Shown: positions 1 through 8,193, counted from the stretch's first letter. The stretch: DNA of 31,332 bases from Croceicoccus sp. (GCA_029936705.1 JAPYSD010000004.1:1-31332); one strand, 5' to 3'. A program made the numbers and translations. Notes: generated from the letters alone by a model not told the origin.

Positions 1-29
1 CGTGGGCTGGAGATGTGTATAAGAGACAG
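1..29. other. Nextera (Tn5 mosaic-end) sequencing adapter remnant
   Basis: Positions 11-29 read AGATGTGTATAAGAGACAG, the 19-bp Tn5 mosaic end used in Nextera libraries. Positions 1-10 match the rest of the Read-2 transposase adapter with one C missing. This is untrimmed library sequence carried into the assembly. Genomic sequence therefore starts at about position 30, and the left edge is an assembly break, not a natural end. An open frame running from 13 through the adapter into the aldehyde dehydrogenase is an artefact. Confidence 0.95.
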
Positions 30-478
30 GGCCCGAGAGCCGCGGATCGACGCATATCCGGTCCGCCGATCCCGCTACCCCGCCGCAAATGAATGCCAAT
101 CATTTCAGCAAACAGCTGGACCGCGACAGGGCGCTAGCCCTGTTCAAATGGATACGCCGTTTCGGGGGCCAGCACGCGCTGTCGCCATGGATCGTCGAGG
201 AGGTCGGACCTGCGGCGCAGGTCCATTCGGACGAGGACATCCTGGCAAACCTGCTCCAGCTTGGCGGGACGTCCTTCCATATCGCCGGCACGGCGGCGAT
301 GGGCGCCGAAGCAGGGAGCGTGCTCGATCCGCAATTGCGCGTGCGCGGCGTGACCGGTCTGCGCGTTTGCGACACCTCCATCATGCCCACGCTGGTCTCG
401 GGCAATACCAATGCACCGGCGATGGCCATCGCCATGAACGCCGCGGACATGATTCTCGGCAGGGACACAAACCGATGA
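30..478 (+). CDS. GMC-family FAD oxidoreductase, C-terminal part (5' end missing)
   Basis: This is the C-terminal substrate-binding and active-site part of a glucose-methanol-choline oxidoreductase, which oxidises a primary alcohol to an aldehyde with FAD. The reading frame is open from the adapter junction (first full codon at 32, PESRGS) to TGA at 476-478, about 148 codons. Family landmarks are the active-site FHIAGTAAMG block, the VLDPQLRVRGVTGLRVCD block and SGNTNAPAMAIAMNAADMIL near the end, all in the usual order. Full-length members have 530-600 residues, so roughly 70 percent of the gene lies outside the contig. The ATG at 89 is internal, not a start. The stop overlaps the start of the next gene (ATGA), implying translational coupling with the aldehyde dehydrogenase. 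An alcohol-to-acid pair is the natural inference; the substrate is unknown. Confidence 0.9.
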
Positions 479-1965
479 GCACCGCCTTTACCGATATTTC
501 GAAGCTCTACATCGATGGCGGCTGGCACGCGCCAGAGGCCGGAACCGAGCCTGTGATCAATCCCGCCACCGAAGAAATCCTCGCCCATGCGCCCGTCGCT
601 TCGCCACAACAGGTCGAACTGGCCATTGCTGCCGCCCGCGAAGCTTTCGACCACGGCCCGTGGCCCAAGATGTCGATGGCCGAGCGCGCCGACATGATCG
701 AGAAGATGGCGCGGGCGCTGCGGGCAAGACAGGGCCGCATCGCCGAGCTGATCGTGGCCGAAGTCGGCTGCGCGGCAGGTGTGACCCAGCTGATGCAGGT
801 CGACAATCCGTTGCGCCTGCTAGAAGCTGCGATCGGCCATGCACGGCACGACCGTCCCGAACGGCTGCCCATAGATATCACACCCAATCCTTTCGTCCCG
901 GATGGTCCACGCTCGATCGGCGGAACAACGGTGGTTTGCGAGCCGATCGGCGTCGTTTCCGCTATAACCGGCTATAATTTTCCGTTCCTGCTCAACCTTG
1001 CGAAAATCGGCCCAGCCCTGCTCGCCGGTTGCGCGCTGGTGCTGAAACCGTCGCCGTTCACGCCTTTTTCGGCGTTGCTCTTCGGCGAGGTGGCGGACGA
1101 GATCGGCCTGCCGCCCGGCGTGGTCAACATCGTGACCGGCGGGATCGAAGAAGGCCGGTTGCTTTGCACTGACGAGCGGATCGATATGGTGACCTTCACT
1201 GGATCGGAAGGAGTGGGCGCCCAGATCATGGGGCAGGCCGCGCCCACGCTGAAGAAGGTCCATCTGGAACTGGGCGGCAAATCGGCGCTGATCGTGCGCG
1301 AGGACGCCGATGTCGAGCGCGCCGCCGCCATGGCCGCAACCCTTATTTCCATCAACGCCGGCCAGGGCTGCGCCATTCCCACGCGTTTCCTCGTCCACGA
1401 AAGCCTGCGACCTGCTTTTGCCGCCACCGCGGCTGCCGTCGCCGCGCAGATCAGCATCGGTAATCCGGCCGACCCTTCGATCCGCATGGGCCCGCTGATC
1501 CGCGAAAGCCAACGCAGCAAGGTGGAGCATTTCATCGGGCTGGGACAGTCCGCCGGCGCGACGCTTGTGTGTGGCGGAGGCCGTCCTGCCGGTCTCGACA
1601 AGGGATATTTTACCGAGGTTACCCTATTCGACGACGTGACCAACGACATGGCCATCGCGCAGGAAGAGATTTTCGGACCGGTCGGCTGCATCATCGGCTT
1701 CTCCACGGACGAGGAGGCCATCCGCATCGCCAACGAGTCCCGCTATGGCCTGAATGGCGCGGTCGAAACGGCCGATGCCGCAAAGGGATACGAGATGGCC
1801 TTGCAGATCAGGGCCGGCAGCGTGTCGCTGAATGGCGGGACGGGCACGATGAGCGACGCCCCCATCGGCGGATACAAGCGGTCCGGCATCGGGCGCGAAT
1901 ATGGTCCCGGATGGCTGCGCGAATATCAGTACGAAAAATCGATTTTCTATCCGATTGGCCGATAA
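475..1965 (+). CDS. NAD(P)-dependent aldehyde dehydrogenase
   Basis: A 496-residue aldehyde dehydrogenase that oxidises an aldehyde to a carboxylic acid. Visible landmarks are the cofactor-side ITGYNFP motif (Asn168), FTGSEGVG (about 241-247), the general base Glu265 in LELGGKS, and the catalytic Cys299 in NAGQGCAIPTR. The C-terminal APIGGYKRSGIGREYG block is also typical of the superfamily. Length and motif order are normal, so the gene looks intact. The start is the ATG at 475, which overlaps the TGA of the GMC gene; the frame upstream of it is out-of-frame GMC coding and adapter. The likely substrate is the aldehyde made by the GMC enzyme. The family cannot be resolved further, and Cys299 sits in the usual position for non-acylating enzymes. 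Confidence 0.95.
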   Translation: MSTAFTDISKLYIDGGWHAPEAGTEPVINPATEEILAHAPVASPQQVELAIAAAREAFDHGPWPKMSMAERADMIEKMARALRARQGRIAELIVAEVGCAAGVTQLMQVDNPLRLLEAAIGHARHDRPERLPIDITPNPFVPDGPRSIGGTTVVCEPIGVVSAITGYNFPFLLNLAKIGPALLAGCALVLKPSPFTPFSALLFGEVADEIGLPPGVVNIVTGGIEEGRLLCTDERIDMVTFTGSEGVGAQIMGQAAPTLKKVHLELGGKSALIVREDADVERAAAMAATLISINAGQGCAIPTRFLVHESLRPAFAATAAAVAAQISIGNPADPSIRMGPLIRESQRSKVEHFIGLGQSAGATLVCGGGRPAGLDKGYFTEVTLFDDVTNDMAIAQEEIFGPVGCIIGFSTDEEAIRIANESRYGLNGAVETADAAKGYEMALQIRAGSVSLNGGTGTMSDAPIGGYKRSGIGREYGPGWLREYQYEKSIFYPIGR

Positions 1966-1988
1966 CGCGATCGAACGGAGAAAGCGCC

Positions 1989-2288
1989 ATGCAAGATACA
2001 GTCATCGTGACACTGGAATTGGCCTTGAAGCCCGAACTTGTCGACGATTTCTGCGAGCAAATCCCCGAAGCTCTGAAGGATACGAGGGAGTTTCCGGGCT
2101 TTGTCGATATCAGCATTCGCCACAATGCCGACGATCCCAATCGCGTCATCTTTATCGAGGAATGGGCGTCGCGGGCCGACCATGAAGCCTATGTCGCATT
2201 TCGGACCAAAAGCGGCGTGATGGACCAAATGGCAGCCATGCTGACCAGCCCGCCACGGACGGAATATTGGGACCGGAACATCGTGTGA
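1989..2288 (+). CDS. ABM-domain protein (YgiN/quinol-monooxygenase-like)
   Basis: A 99-residue protein of the antibiotic-biosynthesis-monooxygenase (ABM) fold, a dimeric ferredoxin-like alpha/beta barrel. Typical features are the opening strand VIVTLELALKPELVDDF, the central GFVDISIRHNADDPNRVIFIEEWAS segment and an H-x-A-Y-V-A-F helix. Members range from cofactor-free monooxygenases acting on quinols or anthrones to heme-degrading enzymes and uncharacterised stress proteins. The sequence does not say which applies. The start at 1989 follows a good ribosome site (cggagaaagcgcc) 24 bases after the dehydrogenase stop, so it belongs to the same operon. It could handle a reactive hydroxylated or quinone intermediate, but that is inference from context. 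Confidence 0.85.
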   Translation: MQDTVIVTLELALKPELVDDFCEQIPEALKDTREFPGFVDISIRHNADDPNRVIFIEEWASRADHEAYVAFRTKSGVMDQMAAMLTSPPRTEYWDRNIV

Positions 2289-2327
2289 TCCGGTCGTGGC
2301 TGTGAAATTGGGGGAGAGGCAGAAAAC

Positions 2328-2774
2328 ATGAACATCAATTGCGGGATCGATACCGGGCTCAGCGCCCAGGACGAACGCTCGATCAGTGCCGTACTGATCG
2401 CCTATGCAAGCGCCATAGACTTGCGGGACTGGGACTTGTTCCGCAGTTGCTTCATCGCCGATTGCCAAGCCGATTACGGAGACTTTGGCAGCTGGCAGAA
2501 TATCGCCGACTTTACCGATTACATGCGGGAAGCCCATGCGCGGCTGGGCCCGACGCTGCACCGGATCAGCAATATCAAGCTGACCAATGCCCAAGCCGGT
2601 GCCAATGCAACCAGCTATGTCGATGCGCTGCTGAGCCCGGAAAACAAGCAGGGTCCGATGCATCGCGGGATCGGCTCATACGATGACTTCATTGTCCGGA
2701 CGAGCGATGGCTGGAAGATTGCGCGGCGCACTTTCACGGCGTTAATCATCGGATCGGAGAGGGATCAGGCATAA
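2328..2774 (+). CDS. SnoaL-like (NTF2 fold) polyketide-cyclase-type protein
   Basis: A 148-residue NTF2-like protein of the SnoaL_4 kind. The N-terminal helix ISAVLIAYASAIDLRDWDLF, followed by an acidic segment ending in DYGDFGSW and a C-terminal strand DGWKIARRTFTALI, is the usual signature of this cone-shaped fold. Related small proteins in catabolic clusters act as hydratases, isomerases, dehydrochlorinases or oxygenase accessory subunits. No catalytic assignment is possible here. The start at 2328 is preceded by a purine-rich site (gggggagaggcag). The stop TAA overlaps the ATG of the next gene (TAATG), so it is translationally coupled to the SDR. Confidence 0.85.
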   Translation: MNINCGIDTGLSAQDERSISAVLIAYASAIDLRDWDLFRSCFIADCQADYGDFGSWQNIADFTDYMREAHARLGPTLHRISNIKLTNAQAGANATSYVDALLSPENKQGPMHRGIGSYDDFIVRTSDGWKIARRTFTALIIGSERDQA

Positions 2775-3493
2775 TGCTGGATGGAAAAGTCGCTGTAGTG
2801 ACAGGTGCCTCTGCGGGAATTGGGGCCGCGACGGCTCATATTCTCGCATCGGCTGGAGCGCGGGTTCTGCTGGTGGCGCGGCGGCAGGACCGGCTTGAAA
2901 CGTTGCAGCAGGAAATCGGGGATGCTGCGCAATTCATGGCGCTCAACCTGTCCGATCCGTCGTCCGCGAGCGCGTTGCTGGACCATGCGCTGGCAGCGTT
3001 TGGCAAGGTCGACATCCTCGTCAACAATGCGGGGATCTTGCGCACCAGTCACCACGATGATTTCGATCTGGACGAACTCGACCGGATGATTGCGGTGAAC
3101 TATTCGGCCGTCGTCCGTGCCAGTATATTGTTTGCCCGGCATATGAAGGCGCAGGGAGTTGGCCAGATCGTGAATGTGTCGAGCATCGGCGCCGGCATCG
3201 CCGCAGCCGGTACCGGCATATACGGCGGGCTGAAATTGGCGCTTGAGCGCTTTACCGAGGTGCTGCGGGTCGAGCTTGCCGGTTCCGGTGTCCGGGTCGG
3301 GCTGGTCTCGCCAGGCACGACTTCGACCGAGATCTTCGAAGATATGAAGTCCAGGGGCCAGCCCGGATGGGACGAATTTCTACCGGCAATGCAGGCCGAG
3401 GATATTGCCCGCGCGATCCGGTTCATGTGCGAGCAGACGGGCAATGCCAATGCAGCGCGCATGCACATCTATGCCACGTCGGAAGCCTTCTGA
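2774..3493 (+). CDS. Short-chain dehydrogenase/reductase (SDR)
   Basis: A 239-residue classical SDR that interconverts an alcohol and a ketone with NAD(P)H. The nucleotide-binding motif TGASAGIG is at about 10-17, NNAG at 84-87, the catalytic Ser at 137, and Tyr150-x3-Lys154 in YGGLK. After the active site comes VGLVSPGTTSTEIF, the usual substrate-loop start. An Arg-rich stretch after the second strand (VARRQDR) suggests NADP preference. It is the last gene of the first + strand operon. Its stop lies only nine bases from the stop of the convergent Old Yellow Enzyme gene, with no terminator between them. Confidence 0.93.
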   Translation: MLDGKVAVVTGASAGIGAATAHILASAGARVLLVARRQDRLETLQQEIGDAAQFMALNLSDPSSASALLDHALAAFGKVDILVNNAGILRTSHHDDFDLDELDRMIAVNYSAVVRASILFARHMKAQGVGQIVNVSSIGAGIAAAGTGIYGGLKLALERFTEVLRVELAGSGVRVGLVSPGTTSTEIFEDMKSRGQPGWDEFLPAMQAEDIARAIRFMCEQTGNANAARMHIYATSEAF

Positions 3494-3502
3494 CGCGCAG
3501 CT

Positions 3503-4582
3503 TCACTCAAGTCGCGCATAGGCAGACATGTCGAAGGGCTTGAAAGCCTCGCCTGCCTTGGCCTTTAACACCCATTGCGGGTCCATCAGCAAGGCCCGAC
3601 CGATCGCTACCAGATCGAATTCGCCTGCTTCGAACCTGGAGACAACCTCGTCCAGATTGTCGAGAACGCTGGTCTGCTGCGTGAAACTGGCTGCCAGTTC
3701 CTTGTCGAAACCGATGCCGCCGACCGTCATGGTCGGGCGGCCAGACAGGCGGCGTATCCAGCCGGCAAGCCCCATGTCGGAACCGGCGAACGCCGGGCGG
3801 GAGAATACCCGGGTGCTGACATCGAAAATATCGACCCCGGCTTCGGCCAGGACTTTAACGATAACACCAAGGCCTTCGGGCGTATCGGCAAGCTGCGCAT
3901 CGTAATCCTGCAGCTTCCACTGCGATATGCGGAAAATGATCGGCATGTCGGGACCGACGGCTTCCCGGACCGCCTCGACGACTTTGACAGGGAAGCGCGT
4001 TCGGCGAGCGACGTCGCCGCCCCATTCGTCATCGCGACTGTTCATCTGCTCCCACATGAAGCTGTCGAGCAGATAGCCATGCGCGCCATGCAACGCGATC
4101 CCGTCAAAACCCACTTCCTTGGCTTTGGCCGCACTACGTGCGAAGGCAGCGGCGACATCGGCCATATCGTCCTCATCCATGTTCCCCGGATGGAATGAGC
4201 GCGCTTCGGGATGAGGCGGACTCGCGTCCTTGCGCACGGCTCCCATGTGCCACAATTGCGGCACGATCCGGCCACCGGCCTCGTGCACACGGTCAACGAC
4301 ATTGCGCCAGCCCTGCAGGGCGGCGTCGCCATGCAGGACAGGAATGTCCTTTTCGCCCATGCTGCCCTCACCGATGGCCGAAGGATGATCGATTCCGACC
4401 CCTTCGGTTACGATCAACCCGACGTCGCTGGCTGCGCGGCGCGCGTAATAATCGGCAACATTTTCACCCGGAATGCCATCGGGACTGAATTGCCGCGTCA
4501 TGGGCGACATTACGAAGCGATTGCGCAGTTCCAGCGACCTGCAGGAGAATGGTGAAAACAGCGGATTCAATTCGCCACGCAT
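3503..4582 (-). CDS. Old Yellow Enzyme family NADH:flavin oxidoreductase
   Basis: A 359-residue FMN-dependent TIM-barrel ene-reductase. Landmarks are NPLFSPFSCRSLELRNRFVM at the N-terminus, the flavin-side PQLWHMG, the active-site GIALHGAHGYLLDSF, the following DDEWGG and the C-terminal AIGRALLMDP that binds phosphate. Such enzymes reduce activated C=C bonds of enones or open nitro and alicyclic compounds. I chose the ATG at 4582 rather than the longer frame starting at 4669: it has a ribosome site (aaggggcg) and begins where the family begins. It reads away from the divergent promoter at 4953-4991, behind the ferredoxin gene with a 121-base gap, so the two are probably co-transcribed. The substrate is unknown. 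Confidence 0.93.
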   Translation of the reverse strand: MRGELNPLFSPFSCRSLELRNRFVMSPMTRQFSPDGIPGENVADYYARRAASDVGLIVTEGVGIDHPSAIGEGSMGEKDIPVLHGDAALQGWRNVVDRVHEAGGRIVPQLWHMGAVRKDASPPHPEARSFHPGNMDEDDMADVAAAFARSAAKAKEVGFDGIALHGAHGYLLDSFMWEQMNSRDDEWGGDVARRTRFPVKVVEAVREAVGPDMPIIFRISQWKLQDYDAQLADTPEGLGVIVKVLAEAGVDIFDVSTRVFSRPAFAGSDMGLAGWIRRLSGRPTMTVGGIGFDKELAASFTQQTSVLDNLDEVVSRFEAGEFDLVAIGRALLMDPQWVLKAKAGEAFKPFDMSAYARLE

Positions 4583-4703
4583 CGTTCGCCCCTTTACTGA
4601 AGGCCACCGTCGCCGAGACCAAAGCATATCTGCCCTGTCAACCGATAGAGAGGTTCGATAAGGAGGCATAGGAATGCGCTCCGGCCCTCCTCAAGCTCTC
4701 CCC

Positions 4704-4916
4704 TCAGGCGTCGACCACTGCCAATGCGGATTGCGGGCAGGCATCGGCCCCTTCGCGCGCCTTGTCCTCCAAACCCTCTGGCACGATCTCGTCATCGACA
4801 TAGACGATGCCATGCTCGTCGAGCTTGTACACTTCCGGGCAGATTTCCGCGCAGACGCCATAGCCGCAGCATGCAGGCTTGTTGATCACGACCTTGAGCT
4901 TATCGTTTCCAGACAT
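4704..4916 (-). CDS. 3Fe-4S-type ferredoxin
   Basis: A 70-residue single-cluster ferredoxin of the kind that donates electrons to bacterial P450s and some Rieske oxygenases. From Met1 at 4916 the cysteines are Cys16, Cys22, Cys26 (in CCGYGVCAEICP) and Cys60 (DACPQSAL). A Tyr stands where a fourth cysteine would bind a 4Fe-4S cluster, which is typical of the 3Fe-4S class. The ATG at 4916 has a good ribosome site (ggagagg, read on the - strand); a longer frame to 4928 would need a TTG. It is transcribed away from the Rieske genes from a shared divergent promoter. It may serve the Rieske oxygenase, one of the P450s, or both; this is inference. Confidence 0.93.
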   Translation of the reverse strand: MSGNDKLKVVINKPACCGYGVCAEICPEVYKLDEHGIVYVDDEIVPEGLEDKAREGADACPQSALAVVDA

Positions 4917-4952
4917 CGACCTCTCCAAACTCCTCGATTTGTCTATCAGGCC

Positions 4953-4991
4953 CTTTTACATATTGAACAGATATTATTCAATGTGTATAAG
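4953..4991. promoter_or_regulatory. Back-to-back promoters sharing a 31-bp operator-like palindrome
   Basis: An inverted repeat spans 4957-4987: TACA, one unpaired base, ATTGAA, nine-base spacer, TTCAAT, one unpaired base, TGTA. The + strand promoter fits as -35 TTGAAC (4963-4968), a 17-base spacer, and -10 TATAAG (4986-4991), placing the Rieske start about 40 bases downstream. By symmetry the - strand has TTGAAT (4981-4976), 17 bases, then TAAAAG (4958-4953), leading to the ferredoxin. The palindrome covers both -35 elements, so one bound repressor would shut off both directions. The TetR protein at 9002 is the nearest candidate. The sequence features are seen; the function is inferred. Confidence 0.7.
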
Positions 4992-5033
4992 ACGAATCAA
5001 TCAGAAAAAGTTCATTACGGAGAGAATGCTGCG

Positions 5034-6422
5034 ATGCTCCAGAAATCAAAGCTCGTGTTGCGCGACGGAACCTCGCTCGACGATCTGATCATTCGTGAGA
5101 GCAACGAGGTTTCGCTCCGCGTCATGACCGACGAAGAGCTCTACAAGCTTGAAATGGAGAAAATCTTCGCCAAGACTTGGCTACTGCTGGGTCACGAAAG
5201 CGAAATTCCCGAAGTAGGCGATTTCATCGTTCGCGACATGGCCGAAGACAACGTCATCGTGGCCCGCGGACAGGACGGGGACGTTCATGTTTCTCTGAAT
5301 GTCTGCCCGCACCGCGGGATGCGCGTGTGCCTTGGCGAAGCGGGCAACAAGCGCGTCCACCAGTGCATCTATCACGGCTGGGCCTTCCGCCCGAACGGCG
5401 ATTTCATCGGGGCGCCGGTCGAACGCGAGAAGATGCATGGCAATGACGTCGACAAGAAGACGCTGGGTCTGAAGAAGGCCAAGGTGCATCTTTATGGCGG
5501 GCTGATTTTTGCCACCTGGAACGTCGACGGGCCTTCGTTCGACGATTATCTGGGCGACATCAAGTATTATATGGACCAGCTTTTCTGCCGCACCAATCGC
5601 GGCCTCGAACTGCTCGGCCCGCCGCAGCGTTTCACCCTGCCCTGCAACTGGAAGATTCCCGGCGAGCAATCGGGTTCGGACGGCTTCCACACCTTGACCC
5701 TGCACCGCTCGCTGATGGAAGGCGGAGTCATGGGCGGCACGGCCGAGACGATCTATGATCAGGCGCCCGGCATGTATGGCGTCGACGTCTCGTGCGAGCA
5801 GGGCCATTCGCTGCGCTGCCTTGAGGCGGAAAAGACCTTCAAGATGTTCGCGGACGTGCCGTTCGAAGGCAAGTCCACGCGCGAGCGTCTGGAACTCCTG
5901 ACTCCACCGGGCATCACCAAGGAAATGATCCCCGAACTGTTCGAGAACCTGACCGAAGATCAGGTTGCCCAGCTGGCCACCATTCCGCCGCAGGTTGGCG
6001 GCATGTTCCCCAACATCCTGATCGCCTTCATTTTCGCCCCGCGCACGGATGGCGGATCGTCGGGTGCGCTTTCGCTGCATGCCTATGTGCCCAAGGGCCC
6101 GGACAAGGTGGAATTCGTGAATTATCTGTTCGCGGAGAAGGATGCGCCCGAACAGATGAAGCGCGACATGCTGCAGAACTCGATCTGGAATACAGGCACC
6201 TCCGGCGTGATCGAACAGGATGATGCCGACGTCTGGCCTGTGATCATGAAGAATGCGCGCGGCGCGGTCAGCAAGGACATGACTTTGAAGTATCAGGCCC
6301 TTCACGGCCACGAACGGCCCGAAGGCTGGGTTGGCGAAGGCCTGCTTTATCCCGGTTTCACCAAGGACGACACGCAGTGGAACTGGTGGCTGGCCTATTA
6401 CGACCTGATGGACGCGGTTTGA
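5034..6422 (+). CDS. Rieske non-heme iron oxygenase, large (alpha) subunit
   Basis: A 462-residue ring-hydroxylating oxygenase alpha subunit. The Rieske 2Fe-2S cluster is bound by Cys91-x-His93 (CPHRG) and Cys111-x2-His114 (CIYHGW). The catalytic domain carries NWKIPGEQSGSDGFH, with bridging Asp216 and iron ligands His219 and His224. The third ligand is an Asp in EQDDADVW (about 396-399). All key residues are present, so the enzyme should be active. The ATG at 5034 follows an acggagag ribosome site; the longer frame upstream would run through the divergent promoter. The beta subunit lies immediately downstream, with reductase and ferredoxin nearby, giving a complete multicomponent system. The substrate, and dioxygenation versus monooxygenation, cannot be read from sequence. 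Confidence 0.96.
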   Translation: MLQKSKLVLRDGTSLDDLIIRESNEVSLRVMTDEELYKLEMEKIFAKTWLLLGHESEIPEVGDFIVRDMAEDNVIVARGQDGDVHVSLNVCPHRGMRVCLGEAGNKRVHQCIYHGWAFRPNGDFIGAPVEREKMHGNDVDKKTLGLKKAKVHLYGGLIFATWNVDGPSFDDYLGDIKYYMDQLFCRTNRGLELLGPPQRFTLPCNWKIPGEQSGSDGFHTLTLHRSLMEGGVMGGTAETIYDQAPGMYGVDVSCEQGHSLRCLEAEKTFKMFADVPFEGKSTRERLELLTPPGITKEMIPELFENLTEDQVAQLATIPPQVGGMFPNILIAFIFAPRTDGGSSGALSLHAYVPKGPDKVEFVNYLFAEKDAPEQMKRDMLQNSIWNTGTSGVIEQDDADVWPVIMKNARGAVSKDMTLKYQALHGHERPEGWVGEGLLYPGFTKDDTQWNWWLAYYDLMDAV

Positions 6423-6439
6423 GCGGGGGAGATCAATAC

Positions 6440-7021
6440 ATGACCTGGATTACCAAATCGACCGCCGCACCCGACTCCACCACGATTCTTCGCGGCCTGG
6501 TTTCCAAGAAACGCGTGCCACTGGGCTCGGAAATCTATGATCGGCTCCTAGAGACGCTGTATGACGAAGCAGCCGCTCTCGACGAGCGCCGGATCGATGA
6601 CTGGATTGCGATGCTTGCGCAGGACATTATCTATCAGGCGCCGATCCGCCTTACGCGTACCGGCCCGAACCGCGACCGTGACGTGATGCGCACGATGTTC
6701 CATTTCGACGAGAATTACGATTCGCTCGTGATGCGTTCAGGTCGTTTGCAGAAGAGCGCATGGGCGGAAGATCCGCCGTCGCGTTGCCGCCGCTTTGTCA
6801 CCAATGTCCGCGTGGGGGAACTTGATGCGCCGGGCGAATATGAAGTCGTGAGCTATCTCTTTCTCGAACGTAGTCGCGGCGACAGTCCTGAAAACGAGAA
6901 TACGACCGCCGAACGCCGCGATGTCTGGCGCGAGGTGGACGGCGAATACAGGCTGGCCCGGCGCGAGATCATCGTCGATCAGTCGGTGCTCGGCATGTCC
7001 AATTTCGCGGTGTTCCTGTAA
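6440..7021 (+). CDS. Rieske oxygenase small (beta) subunit
   Basis: A 193-residue beta subunit with the cone-shaped SnoaL/NTF2 fold, which gives structural support in the alpha3beta3 hexamer. Typical segments are ETLYDEAAALDERRIDDWIAM near residue 40, the aromatic YQAPIRLTRTG strand, RFVTNVRVG in the middle and the C-terminal RREIIVDQSVLGMSNFAVFL. The ATG at 6440 follows a gggggaga site 17 bases after the alpha stop; a longer frame from 6377 would overlap the alpha gene. The N-terminal 25 residues or so before the core are slightly long for the family. It is paired with the alpha subunit at 5034. Confidence 0.93.
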   Translation: MTWITKSTAAPDSTTILRGLVSKKRVPLGSEIYDRLLETLYDEAAALDERRIDDWIAMLAQDIIYQAPIRLTRTGPNRDRDVMRTMFHFDENYDSLVMRSGRLQKSAWAEDPPSRCRRFVTNVRVGELDAPGEYEVVSYLFLERSRGDSPENENTTAERRDVWREVDGEYRLARREIIVDQSVLGMSNFAVFL

Positions 7022-7026
7022 ATTGC

Positions 7027-8193
7027 ATGCGCACGTCTGCAACATCTACCGTAGTGGTCGTCGGTAGCGGCCTTGCGGGCTTCGGGGTCCTGCGCGAATT
7101 GCGCAGACTCTCGCCCGAGGCCAGGCTCGTCATGGTGACACTGGAGGACGGGCATTTCTATTCCAAGCCCGCCCTTTCCACGGCGCTCGCCAAAGGCAAG
7201 ACAAGCGAAACTCTGGTCACTACCCCGGCCGAAAAAATGATCGCCAATCTCAAGCTCGATGCTCGCATTGGGCGCGAGGCAGAGGCCATCGACCGCGCCG
7301 GCAAGGCGCTTTTGACCACCGGCGGACCGATCCAGTACGATTCCCTGATCCTGGCAACCGGCGCCGAGCCGGTACGACCGCAGATCGGCGGCGATGCCGC
7401 GCATCGTGCAATTTCGGTGAACCAGCTCGAACATTACGATCGCTTTCGCAAGGAATTGCCAGATGGCGCGCGCGTCCTGATCATGGGCGCAGGTCTTGTC
7501 GGAACCGAATTCGCCAACGACCTGATCACCAACGGCTACCGGCCGATCGTCGTCGATATGCTGGATAATCCCCTCGCGCAGCTCGTCCCGCCCGCGGTGG
7601 GCGAGAAGGTGCGCGATACGCTGCAGGAAAAGGGTGTGGAGTGGCATCTAGGCCGCAAGGTCGACGCCATCGACTATCTCCAGCCCTCGCCCGGATATGT
7701 CGCCACACTTGATGACGGTACGCGGGTAGAGGCGGATGTCGTTCTGTCCGCCGTCGGGCTGCGCCCGAACGTCGAACTGGCCCGCGAAGCCGGGCTGGAA
7801 ATCGGCCGCGGCATAAAGGTCAATGAATTCGGGCAAACGAGCGACCCCGACATATTCGCGATCGGCGATTGCGCCGAATATCCCAACGGCCTTGCCGCCT
7901 ATGTCACGCCGATCATGGCAGCGGCCCGCGGGATTGCGCCCAGCGCGTTGGGCACGCCGACCCAGATCAGATTCCCTCCCCTTTCGGTGCAAGTGAAGAC
8001 GACCGTGTTCCCGATCAACCTGCTGCCGCCTGCGATGGCTTTGCGGGGCGAGTGGCGGCAGGTGGAAAGTGACGCAGAGGGCGACAAGCATCTGTTCGTC
8101 GATAGCGACAACAGGGTTCAGGGTTACGTCCTGACACAGGGAAAATGCGAACAACGCATGGAAATGGATAAATTGGTGGGGGAAATGGCATGA
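7027..8193 (+). CDS. FAD-dependent ferredoxin/rubredoxin reductase-like oxidoreductase
   Basis: A 388-residue two-dinucleotide-fold flavoprotein that passes electrons from NAD(P)H to a small iron-sulfur protein. The FAD motif VVVGSGLAGFGVLRELRRL is at about 10-28, the LILATGAEPVRP block follows, then the NAD motif VLIMGAGLVGTEFANDL, and the second FAD motif DIFAIGDCAEYP. Overall length and the FYSKPALSTALAKG segment are closest to rubredoxin-NAD reductases rather than to the 400-plus-residue dioxygenase reductases. It begins five bases after the beta subunit with no clear ribosome site, so translation may be coupled. It probably completes the electron chain to the Rieske oxygenase through the ferredoxin at 4704, and could also feed the P450s. 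Confidence 0.9.
   Translation: MRTSATSTVVVVGSGLAGFGVLRELRRLSPEARLVMVTLEDGHFYSKPALSTALAKGKTSETLVTTPAEKMIANLKLDARIGREAEAIDRAGKALLTTGGPIQYDSLILATGAEPVRPQIGGDAAHRAISVNQLEHYDRFRKELPDGARVLIMGAGLVGTEFANDLITNGYRPIVVDMLDNPLAQLVPPAVGEKVRDTLQEKGVEWHLGRKVDAIDYLQPSPGYVATLDDGTRVEADVVLSAVGLRPNVELAREAGLEIGRGIKVNEFGQTSDPDIFAIGDCAEYPNGLAAYVTPIMAAARGIAPSALGTPTQIRFPPLSVQVKTTVFPINLLPPAMALRGEWRQVESDAEGDKHLFVDSDNRVQGYVLTQGKCEQRMEMDKLVGEMA

Noticed and set aside
13..474. Long open frame fused in front of the aldehyde dehydrogenase
   Set aside because: It starts inside sequencing adapter and runs out of frame through the GMC gene; the ALDH starts at 475 by homology and by the ATGA overlap.
4674..5033. N-terminal extension of the Rieske alpha subunit
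   Set aside because: It is antisense to the ferredoxin gene and crosses the divergent promoter; the ATG at 5034 has a ribosome site and matches the family start.
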